A DNA stretch of 64,000 bases from AV69 sp963742315. GTDB lineage: Bacteria; Verrucomicrobiota; Verrucomicrobiia; Chthoniobacterales; UBA10450. Below the pieces are notes generated by a model that saw only the letters and a list, made by a program, of their open reading frames with translations, had not been told where the DNA came from and made no database searches. The stretch is taken from NCBI GenBank assembly GCA_963742315.1, contig CAVULE010000017.1:98592-162591 (forward strand). The letters run 5' to 3'. This document shows positions 26,760 to 35,043 of this stretch, piece by piece; the stretch's first letter is position 1, and every line of letters starts with the position of its first letter. The position numbers and the translations under genes were made by a program.

Positions 26760-29339
26760 CTATCGGATCGTAGCAATCGTTTGATTATCGTTAGCTGTCG
26801 CGATTTGGCGCACCCGCGCATACAACTCGCGATAAATTCGCTCCACTGCCACGGTCGGATCTTCCAGCATCATGGTTTCTTTGATTTTGCTGGCATAAAT
26901 CGGGAAAGAAAATGGCGAGACCACTGGCAGTTCGCGCAATTGCCAGTCGAAATGCTGGACCCGATCGAGAAACGCGTTTGCTTCTTCCGCATCGAGAAAA
27001 ATCTGCGTCGCCTGCCGATAAGTCTCCTCGAGCAGGGGATGATCCGCCTCGTGCGCTTCCAGCACGCGAAAAATTGTTTCCGTACTCCAATGCATCTGTT
27101 TGCGTGCGCGCTGGCGACCCGGGTAATTCCGCGGCACCATCAATCCAGTTTGGGCGACGCCCCGAAACTGCCATTTTACCAATTCCGATCCGCGCAGGGC
27201 CAAGCGCAAATCCTCCTCCGCGCCTTCGCGCTCGAAACAGAGCCGCCAATCTTCCAGCGTAAGTTCCTGAAACCGCCGGAGGGTAAGGAGAAAGCCGGAG
27301 TCATCAATGGTGACGAGGGCGTTGCCGCCGCTGCGGTTCTTCATTCGCCAGGCTACGATCCGCGAAAGCGCGTCATTAGCGCTGCGTCCGATGAGGGCGT
27401 GGAAGAAGCAATGAGAAAAATCGTCATCGCGATACAGTTCGATCAACATCGAATCGCCGGTCGGCACGTCCGAGACCGCCAGCTGCGCGCGGAATTGTTC
27501 GACGATCGCCTGAGCGTTTGCTAGCGAGATTTGGTAACGCTCGACCAGCCAATCGACGCAAAGTGAATCGTTTGTTTCGCGACGCAGCTGTTGCGCCAAA
27601 TCGGCGCGTAGCTGACGCACCGCCCGCGCGACTCCAGAAGTGAGCGGCATCTTAGCCGCGTTCCAACGAGGGATGGTAGGCAATTGGCCATCCGCTCGCT
27701 CCACGAAAGCTTCCTGCACCCCGGTATCGATCAATCGCACCACCCGGCCCCCGAGGACGAATAGATCACCAATTTGCAATCCCTTGATAAATCCTTCTTC
27801 GACGGAACCGAGACGCCGCCGCTTCAACATGACGTCGACGAACCCCTCGGAGACAATCGTTCCAATGTTGACTAGAAATTCGCGCGCCACTCGCGGATGC
27901 GCCAGTGAGACCGTGCCGTCATCGCTAACCAAAATTTTCCCGAAGACGCCGCGGTATTGCTGAGCTAGCGCTTCGCCGCCGCCCTCCAGATAATTCAAAA
28001 CGCGATCGAATTCTTCGCGGGTAAGATCGTGAAATGGACGCGCCCGTGTGATCAGCTGGTAAATCGAGTCGGCTGCGGCTGGCGCCACGGCAACGATTCC
28101 AACGATATGTTGCGCGACGACATCAAAAGGCTTGTCGAGGATTTTGATCGGATCGAGTGCGCGCTCGCGGACCAGCTTCGCGGTAACGGTCGCCTCCACC
28201 AGATCGTTGACATTGGTTGCGACCAGAATGCCGTGACTATTTTTGTTCAACGAATGCCCGGAGCGGCCGATGCGCTGAATCGCGCGCGAAACACCTTTGG
28301 GCGTTGCCACCATCACGACCAGATCGACCGCACCGATGTCGATGCCGAGCTCGAGGCTGGTCGAACAAACAACCGCACGCAGTTCTCCGTTCTTCAAACG
28401 ATCTTCGACTTCAAGGCGCACACTGCGATCGAGCGAAGCGTGATGGATTTCGATCGCGTCCGCCAATTCCGGGAGCTGCTCGCGCAAACGCAAGCCGATC
28501 TGCTCCGCCGCCGATCGGACATTGGTAAAAACTATCACCGACTGGCGCGAACGAATCAGTTGCGACAATTCGGCGTAGAGGCGAGCCCCGGTGTAACCGG
28601 ACGGTGGATAAGGATCGCGTCGGATCGGAGAAAAAACGTCCACAATTTGCTCCTTCTCGATGCGCGCTTCCGCGATCCGGCAACGGCGATTTTTGCCGAC
28701 AAGAAATTGGGCCAGCAAATCGAGCGGTGCAGCGGTCGCAGAAAGACCGACGCGGCAAAGATTGTTTTGGCCGCGCAGCATTTGCAATCGCTCGAGCGAA
28801 ATGCTGAGATCGGCGCCACGTTTGTTACCGGCGAAGGAATGCAGTTCATCGACGATCACAAATTTGGTGTGGACGAGATGCTGCGCGTAACTTTGCTGCG
28901 CCAACAGAATAGCCAGCGATTCGGGCGTAGTGACGAGAAAATGTGACGGCTTGTTACGAAATTTTGTGCGTTCGCTTGCCGGGGTATCGCCAGTGCGCAA
29001 ATGAATGCGCAATTCGTTTTCCAGACCCATCCCGGTGATTGGTCCCCTCAGATTTTTCTCGATGTCGTAGGCGAGGGCTCGGAGGGGCGAAATGTAGATA
29101 CAGCGCACGCCCGGTTTCAGTCCAGTCGATTCAAGTTCGCGGAGAAGCGAATCAAAAACGCCCAGAAACCCGGCCAGCGTTTTCCCGCTTCCGGTTGGAG
29201 AGGTTAGCAGAATCGATTCACGGCTAAGAACGGAGGGAACGCAGAGCAATTGGGCGTGAGTGAAACCCGGAAAACTTGCGAAAAACCAATCTCGCAAGCG
29301 CGGATGCAGTCTTGCGGCAAGAGCTTGCTCCTTTTTCAC
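26760..29339 (-). CDS. Lhr-type DEAD/DEAH superfamily 2 helicase
   Basis: 859 residues. Helicase core: SPTGSGKTLAGFL (motif I, about 47-59), ISPLRAL (Ia), VTTPESLAILL, VDELHS (motif II, DELH), GLSATAAP (III), then CSTSLELGIDIGAVDLV and QRIGRSGHSLN (motifs V and VI). The long C-terminal part has the winged-helix and Lhr-specific features (FVLGGRVVRLID). Length matches the Lhr-core group, shorter than mycobacterial Lhr. Members act in DNA repair; the ligase and exonuclease that accompany the ligase-associated subgroup are not seen here. ATG 29339 gives MKKEQALAARLHPRLRDWF. Confidence 0.92.
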   Translation of the reverse strand: MKKEQALAARLHPRLRDWFFASFPGFTHAQLLCVPSVLSRESILLTSPTGSGKTLAGFLGVFDSLLRELESTGLKPGVRCIYISPLRALAYDIEKNLRGPITGMGLENELRIHLRTGDTPASERTKFRNKPSHFLVTTPESLAILLAQQSYAQHLVHTKFVIVDELHSFAGNKRGADLSISLERLQMLRGQNNLCRVGLSATAAPLDLLAQFLVGKNRRCRIAEARIEKEQIVDVFSPIRRDPYPPSGYTGARLYAELSQLIRSRQSVIVFTNVRSAAEQIGLRLREQLPELADAIEIHHASLDRSVRLEVEDRLKNGELRAVVCSTSLELGIDIGAVDLVVMVATPKGVSRAIQRIGRSGHSLNKNSHGILVATNVNDLVEATVTAKLVRERALDPIKILDKPFDVVAQHIVGIVAVAPAAADSIYQLITRARPFHDLTREEFDRVLNYLEGGGEALAQQYRGVFGKILVSDDGTVSLAHPRVAREFLVNIGTIVSEGFVDVMLKRRRLGSVEEGFIKGLQIGDLFVLGGRVVRLIDTGVQEAFVERADGQLPTIPRWNAAKMPLTSGVARAVRQLRADLAQQLRRETNDSLCVDWLVERYQISLANAQAIVEQFRAQLAVSDVPTGDSMLIELYRDDDFSHCFFHALIGRSANDALSRIVAWRMKNRSGGNALVTIDDSGFLLTLRRFQELTLEDWRLCFEREGAEEDLRLALRGSELVKWQFRGVAQTGLMVPRNYPGRQRARKQMHWSTETIFRVLEAHEADHPLLEETYRQATQIFLDAEEANAFLDRVQHFDWQLRELPVVSPFSFPIYASKIKETMMLEDPTVAVERIYRELYARVRQIATANDNQTIATIR

Positions 29340-29352
29340 AAGCTAAAATCCC

Positions 29353-29398
29353 GTCATCTCGAGCGAAATGCCAGTCCGGCTCGGACTCGAGGGATCCC
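29353..29398. repeat. Partial GTCAT-CGAGCG repeat
   Basis: GTCATCTCGAGCGAAATGCC followed by the inverted block AGTCCGGCTCGG also seen at 15286-15302. Degenerate copy between rarA and the helicase. Confidence 0.5.
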
Positions 29399-29409
29399 GC
29401 TGCGAGCAC

Positions 29410-29546
29410 GGAACACAGGCCGATGGCCTGTGGGCCCAGCGGACATTCTCTCCGCTGTCTCTGATTCAACGGAAGGGGTGCACTGCTGCCTCCAGTTCAG
29501 CGGAGTGTAACTCCGCTGGGGCGCACAGACTGCAAGTCTGTGTTCC
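29410..29546. repeat. GGAACACAGGCC palindromic element
   Basis: Inverted ends GGAACACAG and CTGTGTTCC enclose further hairpins (CAGGCCGATGGCCTG; CAGCGGAGTGTAACTCCGCTG). The left block GGAACACAGGCCGATGGCCT closely matches GGAACATAGGCCTCTGGCCT inside the REP elements that flank the RAYT gene at 50 kb. It lies immediately downstream of rarA. Confidence 0.65.
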
Positions 29547-29565
29547 AACCTCCGCTTGGGGAGTC

Positions 29566-30813
29566 TTATCCTTCCGGATTCACCGGGAAATGCTTGTTCT
29601 TCAAATGCTCCGGGACGCGCTCCGTCTGCTCGGATTCAATCTCCTCCGTGGCGGCGCCTAACGATTCGTAAGCTTCGCGACTTTTCTTTGCCCGACACAT
29701 ATAAGCGGTGGCATGGGCCAATGGAATGCGCGCTTCCGGCATTCCGACAAACTCCACCGCTTGTTGCGCGGCGATGGCGAGCGGCAGCGCCTCCGGATCA
29801 GCCAGCCCGACATCTTCGCTTGCAAAAATTACGATGCGGCGCGCGATGAAACGAAAATCTTCGCCGGCGTGCAACATTTTCGCCAGCCAATAGATCGCAC
29901 TTTTTTCATCGGAAGCGCGCATGCTCTTAATGAACGCGCTGATCGTGTCGTAATGCGCGTCGCCTTTTTTGTCATAAACGACCGCCTTGGTTTGTATGCT
30001 CTCCTCAGCGACGCGCAGGGTGAAGTGAATGGTCCCGTCTGACGTTGGAGGGACGCGCGCCGTCGCGTCCCTAGCTTTTCGTGTAGAAGACGGGGACGAC
30101 ACGGAGGTCGTCCCTCCGGTTGGCGGAGTTGTTAGCACCCCCACTTCGAGCGCGTTTAAACACTTGCGCGCATCGCCATCACTGAGCTTGGCCAGGTGCC
30201 GACGCGCGTCCCCGTCCATGTTGACGTTGTATTTGCCGAGACCGCGTTCGGAATCCGCCAGCGCCCGATCGATCAAAATTTCGAGCTGTTCGGCGGTGAG
30301 CGGCTCGAGCCGGAAAACGAGCGAGCGGGAGACGAGTGCGCTATTAACGTAAAAGTACGGATTGTAAGTGGTAGCCCCGATCAGCCTCAGATTTCCGCTC
30401 TCGACATCGGGCAGCAAAATATCCTGCTGCGCTTTATTGAAATGATGGATCTCGTCGATGAAGACGATCGTTTTGCGGCCGGAAGTTCGGAGCCGATTAG
30501 CCGCTGCTGCCACCACTTTGCGCATCTCTGCCACATTACTTTCCACCCCACTCAACCGAATGAATTCGGAGTGGGTCATCTCGGCGATGACGTACGCCAG
30601 CGTCGTTTTGCCACTTCCGGGCGGGCCGGAGATTATCAGCGAAGGCAACCGATCGGCTTCGATGGCGCGACGCAAGAGTTTCCCAGGCGCCAGAATATGT
30701 TCCTGTCCGACAAATTCATTGAGGGTACGAGGACGCATGCGCGCCGCGAGAGGAGCGGCGGCACTGACGCGCTGCAGGTTTTCAGCCTCGCTTTTGGCGA
30801 ACAAATCGTGCAT
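29566..30813 (-). CDS. rarA: Replication-associated recombination protein A (AAA+ ATPase)
   Basis: 415 residues. Walker A GPPGSGKTTLAYV, Walker B VFIDEIHHFNKAQQD, sensor region RLIGATTYNPYFYVNSAL, and the C-terminal KGDAHYDTISAFIKSMRASD and IFASEDVGLADPEAL are diagnostic for RarA/MgsA, which acts at stalled replication forks with the clamp-loader-like fold. Two oddities. Residues about 232-256 are Thr/Ser/Pro-rich and encoded by a palindromic element (30047-30117) inserted in frame between the lid and C-terminal domains. The protein also stops soon after VPEHLKNKHF, some 30-40 residues earlier than usual. Confidence 0.93.
   Translation of the reverse strand: MHDLFAKSEAENLQRVSAAAPLAARMRPRTLNEFVGQEHILAPGKLLRRAIEADRLPSLIISGPPGSGKTTLAYVIAEMTHSEFIRLSGVESNVAEMRKVVAAAANRLRTSGRKTIVFIDEIHHFNKAQQDILLPDVESGNLRLIGATTYNPYFYVNSALVSRSLVFRLEPLTAEQLEILIDRALADSERGLGKYNVNMDGDARRHLAKLSDGDARKCLNALEVGVLTTPPTGGTTSVSSPSSTRKARDATARVPPTSDGTIHFTLRVAEESIQTKAVVYDKKGDAHYDTISAFIKSMRASDEKSAIYWLAKMLHAGEDFRFIARRIVIFASEDVGLADPEALPLAIAAQQAVEFVGMPEARIPLAHATAYMCRAKKSREAYESLGAATEEIESEQTERVPEHLKNKHFPVNPEG
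30047..30117. repeat. GGAGGGAC double-hairpin element inside rarA
   Basis: 71 bp with ends GGAGGGACG and CGTCCCTCC. Each half folds: GGGACGCG-CGCCGT-CGCGTCCC and GGGACGAC-ACGGAG-GTCGTCCC. Same architecture as 15780-15839. Here it is translated without a stop as part of RarA. Confidence 0.85.
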
Positions 30814-30940
30814 CGGGTGAAAATGTACGGCGCGGGCGGGCTGGGCGCATCTGCAAATATCCCGCGGTTTGCCAACATTGTAGCGGGCATCGGTGATGCC
30901 GGATTCACGCGAGCGAGCGGATGCCGAAGCGATGGATTCT

Positions 30941-31012
30941 TAATCCTATTCTTGATCTTAGTCGTATTCCTGTTCCTCTCTGCCGAGTAGGAATAAGATT
31001 AGAATAGGATTA
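30941..31012. repeat. AATCCTATTCT palindrome
   Basis: AATCCTATTCTTGATCTTAG and TATTCCT pair imperfectly with AGGAATAAGAT and TAGAATAGGATT across a 19-base centre. It lies between the divergent rarA and DUF1460 genes; no other feature is seen in this 257-bp gap. Confidence 0.55.
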
Positions 31013-31070
31013 TGAGGCGAAGACGAATGGCATCGCTTGCGCTCTATTTAATCCCGTCAAAGAGTACTGA

Positions 31071-31964
31071 ATGCGTCCCGGGATTTTAATTTCAATTTTA
31101 GCCATCGCTATTTGCGCAAGCACACACGGCGCAGTCACGTTACCGATGCGCACGGTCTTCAAAGGGCAGGACCGCTTCGAGCAACTCGTCGCGCGCGCGA
31201 AGGCCGAGAACTGGAAGATGTTGCCGATTGGGGAGCGGACCGCGGTGGTGGGCCAGGCGATGGTCGGAACGCCTTATCGCTCCTTCACACTCGAAATCGA
31301 CGACCGAGTTGAGTCGCCCTCGGTCAATTTCACGGGGCTCGATTGCTGGACCTTTTTTGAAGCCGCGCTCGCCTTCGCGCGGATGCTGGATGAGCCGGAA
31401 ACGAATTGGACCCCGGCGCAGTTATTGCGCTACATCGAAATTGATCGTTACCGACACGCCGAATGCACCGGAGAATATCTCTCTCGCCTCCATTATCTTG
31501 AAGATTGGCTATACGACAATGACCGGCGCGGCCTGGTTAGTGATCTGACTCGCTCGCTGGGTGGTGTGCAGGTGCCGCATTCAGCCCGGGAAATGACAAG
31601 CGGCTGGCGGCATTATCGCTACCTCGTGCATAATCGCGGACTGCTTCGGCCACTCGCGGAAATGGAAGCGGAGGTTTCCTCGAGGCCGCTTTACGAAATT
31701 CCCAAAAGTCGCGTGGCCGCAATCGAATCACGACTGCGCAGTGGCGACATTATCGGCATCCTTTCGCGCGATGGTCGCTACACTTCTCTGCGCTCGACGT
31801 CCCACGTGGGCCTGGCGTTGCGCACGTCCGACGGCACCCTCCACTTTATGCATGCCTCGGCGCCACATAATTATGGTCGAGTAGTGATCGACACACGGCT
31901 CTCCAATTATCTTTACCGTTACAGTTCGGACACAGGGATTCTAGTGGCGCGGCCCCTGCGCTAA
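31071..31964 (+). CDS. Exported DUF1460 (amidase-like, NlpC/P60 fold) protein
   Basis: 297 residues. Signal peptide 1-20 (GILISILAIAICASTHG). DUF1460 (PF07313) landmarks: MVGTPYRSFTLE, FTGLDCWTFFE with the likely catalytic Cys92, RLHYLEDWLYDN, RLRSGDIIGILS, and SHVGLALRTSDGTLHFMHAS with the likely His near residue 247. The family has a cysteine-hydrolase fold and is annotated as N-acetylmuramoyl-L-alanine-amidase-like, so periplasmic action on cell-wall fragments is likely but unproved. Confidence 0.9.
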   Translation: MRPGILISILAIAICASTHGAVTLPMRTVFKGQDRFEQLVARAKAENWKMLPIGERTAVVGQAMVGTPYRSFTLEIDDRVESPSVNFTGLDCWTFFEAALAFARMLDEPETNWTPAQLLRYIEIDRYRHAECTGEYLSRLHYLEDWLYDNDRRGLVSDLTRSLGGVQVPHSAREMTSGWRHYRYLVHNRGLLRPLAEMEAEVSSRPLYEIPKSRVAAIESRLRSGDIIGILSRDGRYTSLRSTSHVGLALRTSDGTLHFMHASAPHNYGRVVIDTRLSNYLYRYSSDTGILVARPLR

Positions 31965-32064
31965 CGAGAATAAGGCGCGACCCAACTCTGGAGCGCCGGG
32001 TTAACATTTCAGTGGCGCATGTGCGATATTTAGAAGTTAAGGCGGCGAAACCGCCGGCCGAGTT

Positions 32065-32376
32065 CTAATCCTCTTTCCGGTTCCGAAATTCCACGAGCAA
32101 TTTTTCCAGACGGCTGATGGCCGCCTCGGCATCGGCTCCGCGTGCTTCCAGCATTGCGCTGGCACCACAATCGAGATTGGCGCGCAGGACATCGATGAGG
32201 CTGGAGGCAGAAAACCGTTGCTGGTCCTTAATTAAAGTTATCTCGGCGCGAAAACCATTCGCGACGCGGACGAACTCCGCGGCCGGACGGGCGTGAAGGC
32301 CGAGCTCGTTTTGCACGGTGATCTCGCGTGTGACCACGATTAATTTATCGTCGGGATGGGATCGGCGCAGGATCAT
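32065..32376 (-). CDS. HPr-family phosphocarrier
   Basis: 103 residues with the HPr core NELGLHARPAAEFVRVA (phosphorylatable His28) and the helix FSASSLIDVLRANLDCGA, which has a Ser near the regulatory Ser46 position. HPr relays phosphate from EI in PTS or nitrogen-PTS pathways. The N-terminus is some 15 residues longer than usual; a GTG at codon 14 would remove this, but ATG 32376 overlaps the stop of the importer permease (ATGA). Being last in a sulfonate-type importer operon is unusual for HPr. Confidence 0.88.
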   Translation of the reverse strand: MILRRSHPDDKLIVVTREITVQNELGLHARPAAEFVRVANGFRAEITLIKDQQRFSASSLIDVLRANLDCGASAMLEARGADAEAAISRLEKLLVEFRNRKED

Positions 32377-33137
32377 GGATTAGTACCCCAGCGGCGGTGG
32401 AGGAAACGTTCGACCGGGGAAAACAAAATTTTATCCGCCAGCAGCCCGATCACAACAATCACCAGCATGATGCCAATGACCTGGTCCATGGCACTCAATT
32501 CGCGCCCATAATGAAGCAACTGTCCAAGTCCAAATCCCGTTAGAATGGTGACGAAAATTTCCGCGGCCATGAGCGAACGCCAGGCAAAAGCCCAGCCTTG
32601 TTTCATTCCACTAACAATAAAGGGGAGGGCTGCGGGTAAGATCACTTTAAGCCAGATGTGCAAACGCTTTGATCCCATGGTCAACGCCGCCCGCTTGTAA
32701 ATCGGCGGAACGTGCCGCACGCCGGTATCGGTCGCAATCACGACCGACCAGAGCGTTCCCATTACCACAACAAAGAGCATGGCTGCCTCCGTTTGCCCGA
32801 ACCACAAAAGCGCGAGCGGGACCCAGCACACGCTGGGCAGCGTTTGCAATCCGAGCGCGAGCGTCCCGATGGTGTCCTGAAAAAGTTCCCAGCGCGCCGT
32901 TACTAACCCGAGCGGCAACCCACCAATAAGGCCGATAACATAACCGATCAGCAGCCGGCGCATGGTAATGACGGTAGCGTGGAAAAGTGTGCCATCGGTA
33001 GCCGCTGTTTTAAGATACTCCGCGACTTGCTGCGGCGCCGGCAGCAAGACTGGCGACCAGATTTTTGCGCGGAAAGCCCATTCCCAGAGAGCAACCAAGA
33101 CCGCGAAGAAAAGAACGGCGAGGAGGAATCGTTTCAT
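32373..33137 (-). CDS. ABC importer permease, SsuC/TauC-like
   Basis: 254-residue inner-membrane permease with about six helices and the EAA-type loop AALTMGSKRLHIWLKVILPAALPF. RPL/SSU-type N-terminus (ALWEWAFRAKIWSPVLLPAP) is typical of nitrate/sulfonate/taurine importers. Coupled by 4-bp overlaps to the ATPase upstream and HPr downstream. The substrate is inferred from context to be a sulfonate or related sulfur compound. Confidence 0.9.
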   Translation of the reverse strand: MKRFLLAVLFFAVLVALWEWAFRAKIWSPVLLPAPQQVAEYLKTAATDGTLFHATVITMRRLLIGYVIGLIGGLPLGLVTARWELFQDTIGTLALGLQTLPSVCWVPLALLWFGQTEAAMLFVVVMGTLWSVVIATDTGVRHVPPIYKRAALTMGSKRLHIWLKVILPAALPFIVSGMKQGWAFAWRSLMAAEIFVTILTGFGLGQLLHYGRELSAMDQVIGIMLVIVVIGLLADKILFSPVERFLHRRWGTNP

Positions 33138-33964
33138 TTCGCTGTCGCAGCCTCGGATTGGGCGCCGCTTTTGAGGGCGTGGGTAATTCGGCTGGCATAG
33201 GTGGCGAGCTCGACGCTGTTCAGGTCGCGTGGTCGCGGCAGCTCAATTATGAATTCCTCCTGCACTCGCCCCGGATGTGGGGAAAAAAGGAGGACTCGAT
33301 CGCCCAGACAAACCGCTTCCCGGACGTTGTGGGTGACAAAGACAATGGTTTTGCGGCGCGATTTCCAAATGCGCTGGAGGTCGCCATAGAGCTGCTCGCG
33401 GGTGAGGGCGTCGAGGGCGGCGAAGGGCTCATCCATCAGGAGGACGCGTGGATTTGGGGCGAGAGCTCGGGCCAGAGCGACGCGTTGTTTCATTCCCCCG
33501 GAAAGCTCGTGGATGTTAGAGCGTTCAAATCTCGTTAGCTCGACGAGTTCGAGGTAATACTTTGCTACATCACGGCGATCCTTTTTCGTCAGATTTGGTT
33601 TTAGTTTCAAGGGGAAAAGCACATTGCCAAGGACATCGAGCCAGGGAAACAGCGCAGGTTCCTGAAACATGACCAGTCGTTCGCGTCCCGGGGCTGTCAC
33701 CGGTTTCCCATCAGCCAACACCGTTCCGCTGTCCGGTTTCTCCAGCCCGGCAATGATGTTGAGCAGGGTCGATTTGCCGCAACCGCTGGCACCGACGATG
33801 CAAACGAACTCCGCCTCCGCCACATTCAGGCTGACGCGATCAAGCGCGAGGACCGTTCCGGCACGGCTACGAAAACTTTTCGACACTTTGTCGATTGCAA
33901 GCTTGCTCGGCGAAACGAGCGCAAGCTCTTCCGTAACTGAACCGGTTTTGTGGCCAAACCTCAC
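33134..33964 (-). CDS. ABC importer ATPase, SsuB/TauB-like
   Basis: 276 residues. Walker A GASGCGKST (58-66), Q-loop MFQEPALFPWLDV, signature LSGGMKQR, Walker B VLLMDEPFAALDALT, switch VTHNVREAV. The FPWL and GMKQR variants are characteristic of the nitrate/sulfonate/taurine importer ATPases. The ATG overlaps the substrate-binding protein's stop by 4 bp. N-terminal extension of about 20 residues before KLAIDKVSKSF. Confidence 0.92.
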   Translation of the reverse strand: MRFGHKTGSVTEELALVSPSKLAIDKVSKSFRSRAGTVLALDRVSLNVAEAEFVCIVGASGCGKSTLLNIIAGLEKPDSGTVLADGKPVTAPGRERLVMFQEPALFPWLDVLGNVLFPLKLKPNLTKKDRRDVAKYYLELVELTRFERSNIHELSGGMKQRVALARALAPNPRVLLMDEPFAALDALTREQLYGDLQRIWKSRRKTIVFVTHNVREAVCLGDRVLLFSPHPGRVQEEFIIELPRPRDLNSVELATYASRITHALKSGAQSEAATAK

Positions 33965-34929
33965 GGATTCTCGATTAGCTTGGAAGTGTCGGTATTGCCT
34001 TTAAGAAAACCGGCGTCTTTTCCATCTTGTACCGCCTTTGCGATCAACTCCTTCGGCACCGCGGTCGTAAACTTAATTCGTTTCCACGCCGGGGAGACTG
34101 CGTCCGGCGCGAAGGTCGTCTTCGTCTCGGCCGCTAGTTCACCGATTAGCAGCTTTTGCGCCTCATCCGGATTCTTCTGGATCCAGTCGGTCAACTCCGC
34201 GTTCGCGGCCACTACTTTCTTCGCCAAGTCCCGTTGGCTGCCAAGAAACTTCACGCTCGAGACCAGCCAGGTCGTGATCACATCCTTGTCTTCGAGAAAG
34301 ACCCGCGCCTTCGCTTCGCGTTCTAACCGTGTTACCCATGGCTCGACCGTCCAGACGGCATCAACACCGCCGTTTTGAAACAGGGGAAGTTGGTCTGGAT
34401 TCGCAGTCGGCAGAACCGTCACGTCGCCTCCGGTTTGGGTGACCTTGAATCCCTGCGCTTTCAGCCAGGCGCGGCAGGAAATGTCCTGGGTATTACCGAG
34501 CTGGGGAGTGGCGATTTTTTTCCCGCGAAAATCTGCCGCGGTTTTAATGGGTGAATCCGATTTTACCACCAGGGCGGCGCCCCCATTAGCCGCCCCCGCA
34601 ATGACGCGGATTTCTTCCCCGTTGGATTTAAAGTGCGCGTTGAGCGCCGGTCCCTGACCGACGTAGGTCAGATCGAGTGAGCCGGCGAACATCGCTTCCA
34701 TCGCCGATGGTCCAGCGTTGTAAGTGAACCACTGGATCTCCACCTTTGGTCCGAGTCGCTCCTCGAACCAGCCCTTTCCCTGGCGCGAAAGGGCGTGGGC
34801 GATCACCGCCTGAGCGTGAGTGATGTTCGGGAAATGGCCGAAGCGTATGACAACCTTATCTTGGGCCGCAACGAGCTGTGCAAAGACACAGATCGCGGCA
34901 GTTACAAACAGGACTAGTTTTGTTTTCAT
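33961..34929 (-). CDS. Sulfonate/nitrate-type substrate-binding protein
   Basis: 322 residues. Signal peptide 1-22 (LVLFVTAAICVFAQLVAA). Mature protein has the NMT1/SsuA-like fold: RFGHFPNITHAQAVIAHAL, NAGPSAMEAMFAGSLDLTYV, GKKIATPQLGNTQDISCRAW and DAVWTVEPWVTRLE. It delivers the substrate to the SsuBC-like permease. Aliphatic sulfonate is the best guess given the neighbouring Rrf2/YezD genes; nitrate or another ligand cannot be excluded. Confidence 0.88.
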   Translation of the reverse strand: MKTKLVLFVTAAICVFAQLVAAQDKVVIRFGHFPNITHAQAVIAHALSRQGKGWFEERLGPKVEIQWFTYNAGPSAMEAMFAGSLDLTYVGQGPALNAHFKSNGEEIRVIAGAANGGAALVVKSDSPIKTAADFRGKKIATPQLGNTQDISCRAWLKAQGFKVTQTGGDVTVLPTANPDQLPLFQNGGVDAVWTVEPWVTRLEREAKARVFLEDKDVITTWLVSSVKFLGSQRDLAKKVVAANAELTDWIQKNPDEAQKLLIGELAAETKTTFAPDAVSPAWKRIKFTTAVPKELIAKAVQDGKDAGFLKGNTDTSKLIENP

Positions 34930-35043
34930 AAATTTTCTTTCGCTCGGTCAATCTTGTCATGAGTCGTCGAAACGGTGCCGCGGCGTGGTGTCAAGCGCGT
35001 CCCGACTTAGCGAACGGAATACCAGAATTAAGCTTTGGTAATC

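Noticed and set aside
26553..27524. 323-codon open frame on the + strand
   Set aside because: Antisense to both the methyltransferase and the helicase; no ribosome-binding site or family similarity.
28029..28946. 305-codon open frame on the + strand
   Set aside because: It lies wholly antisense to the Lhr-type helicase, whose motifs are intact; the translated sequence has no recognisable domain and an atypical composition.
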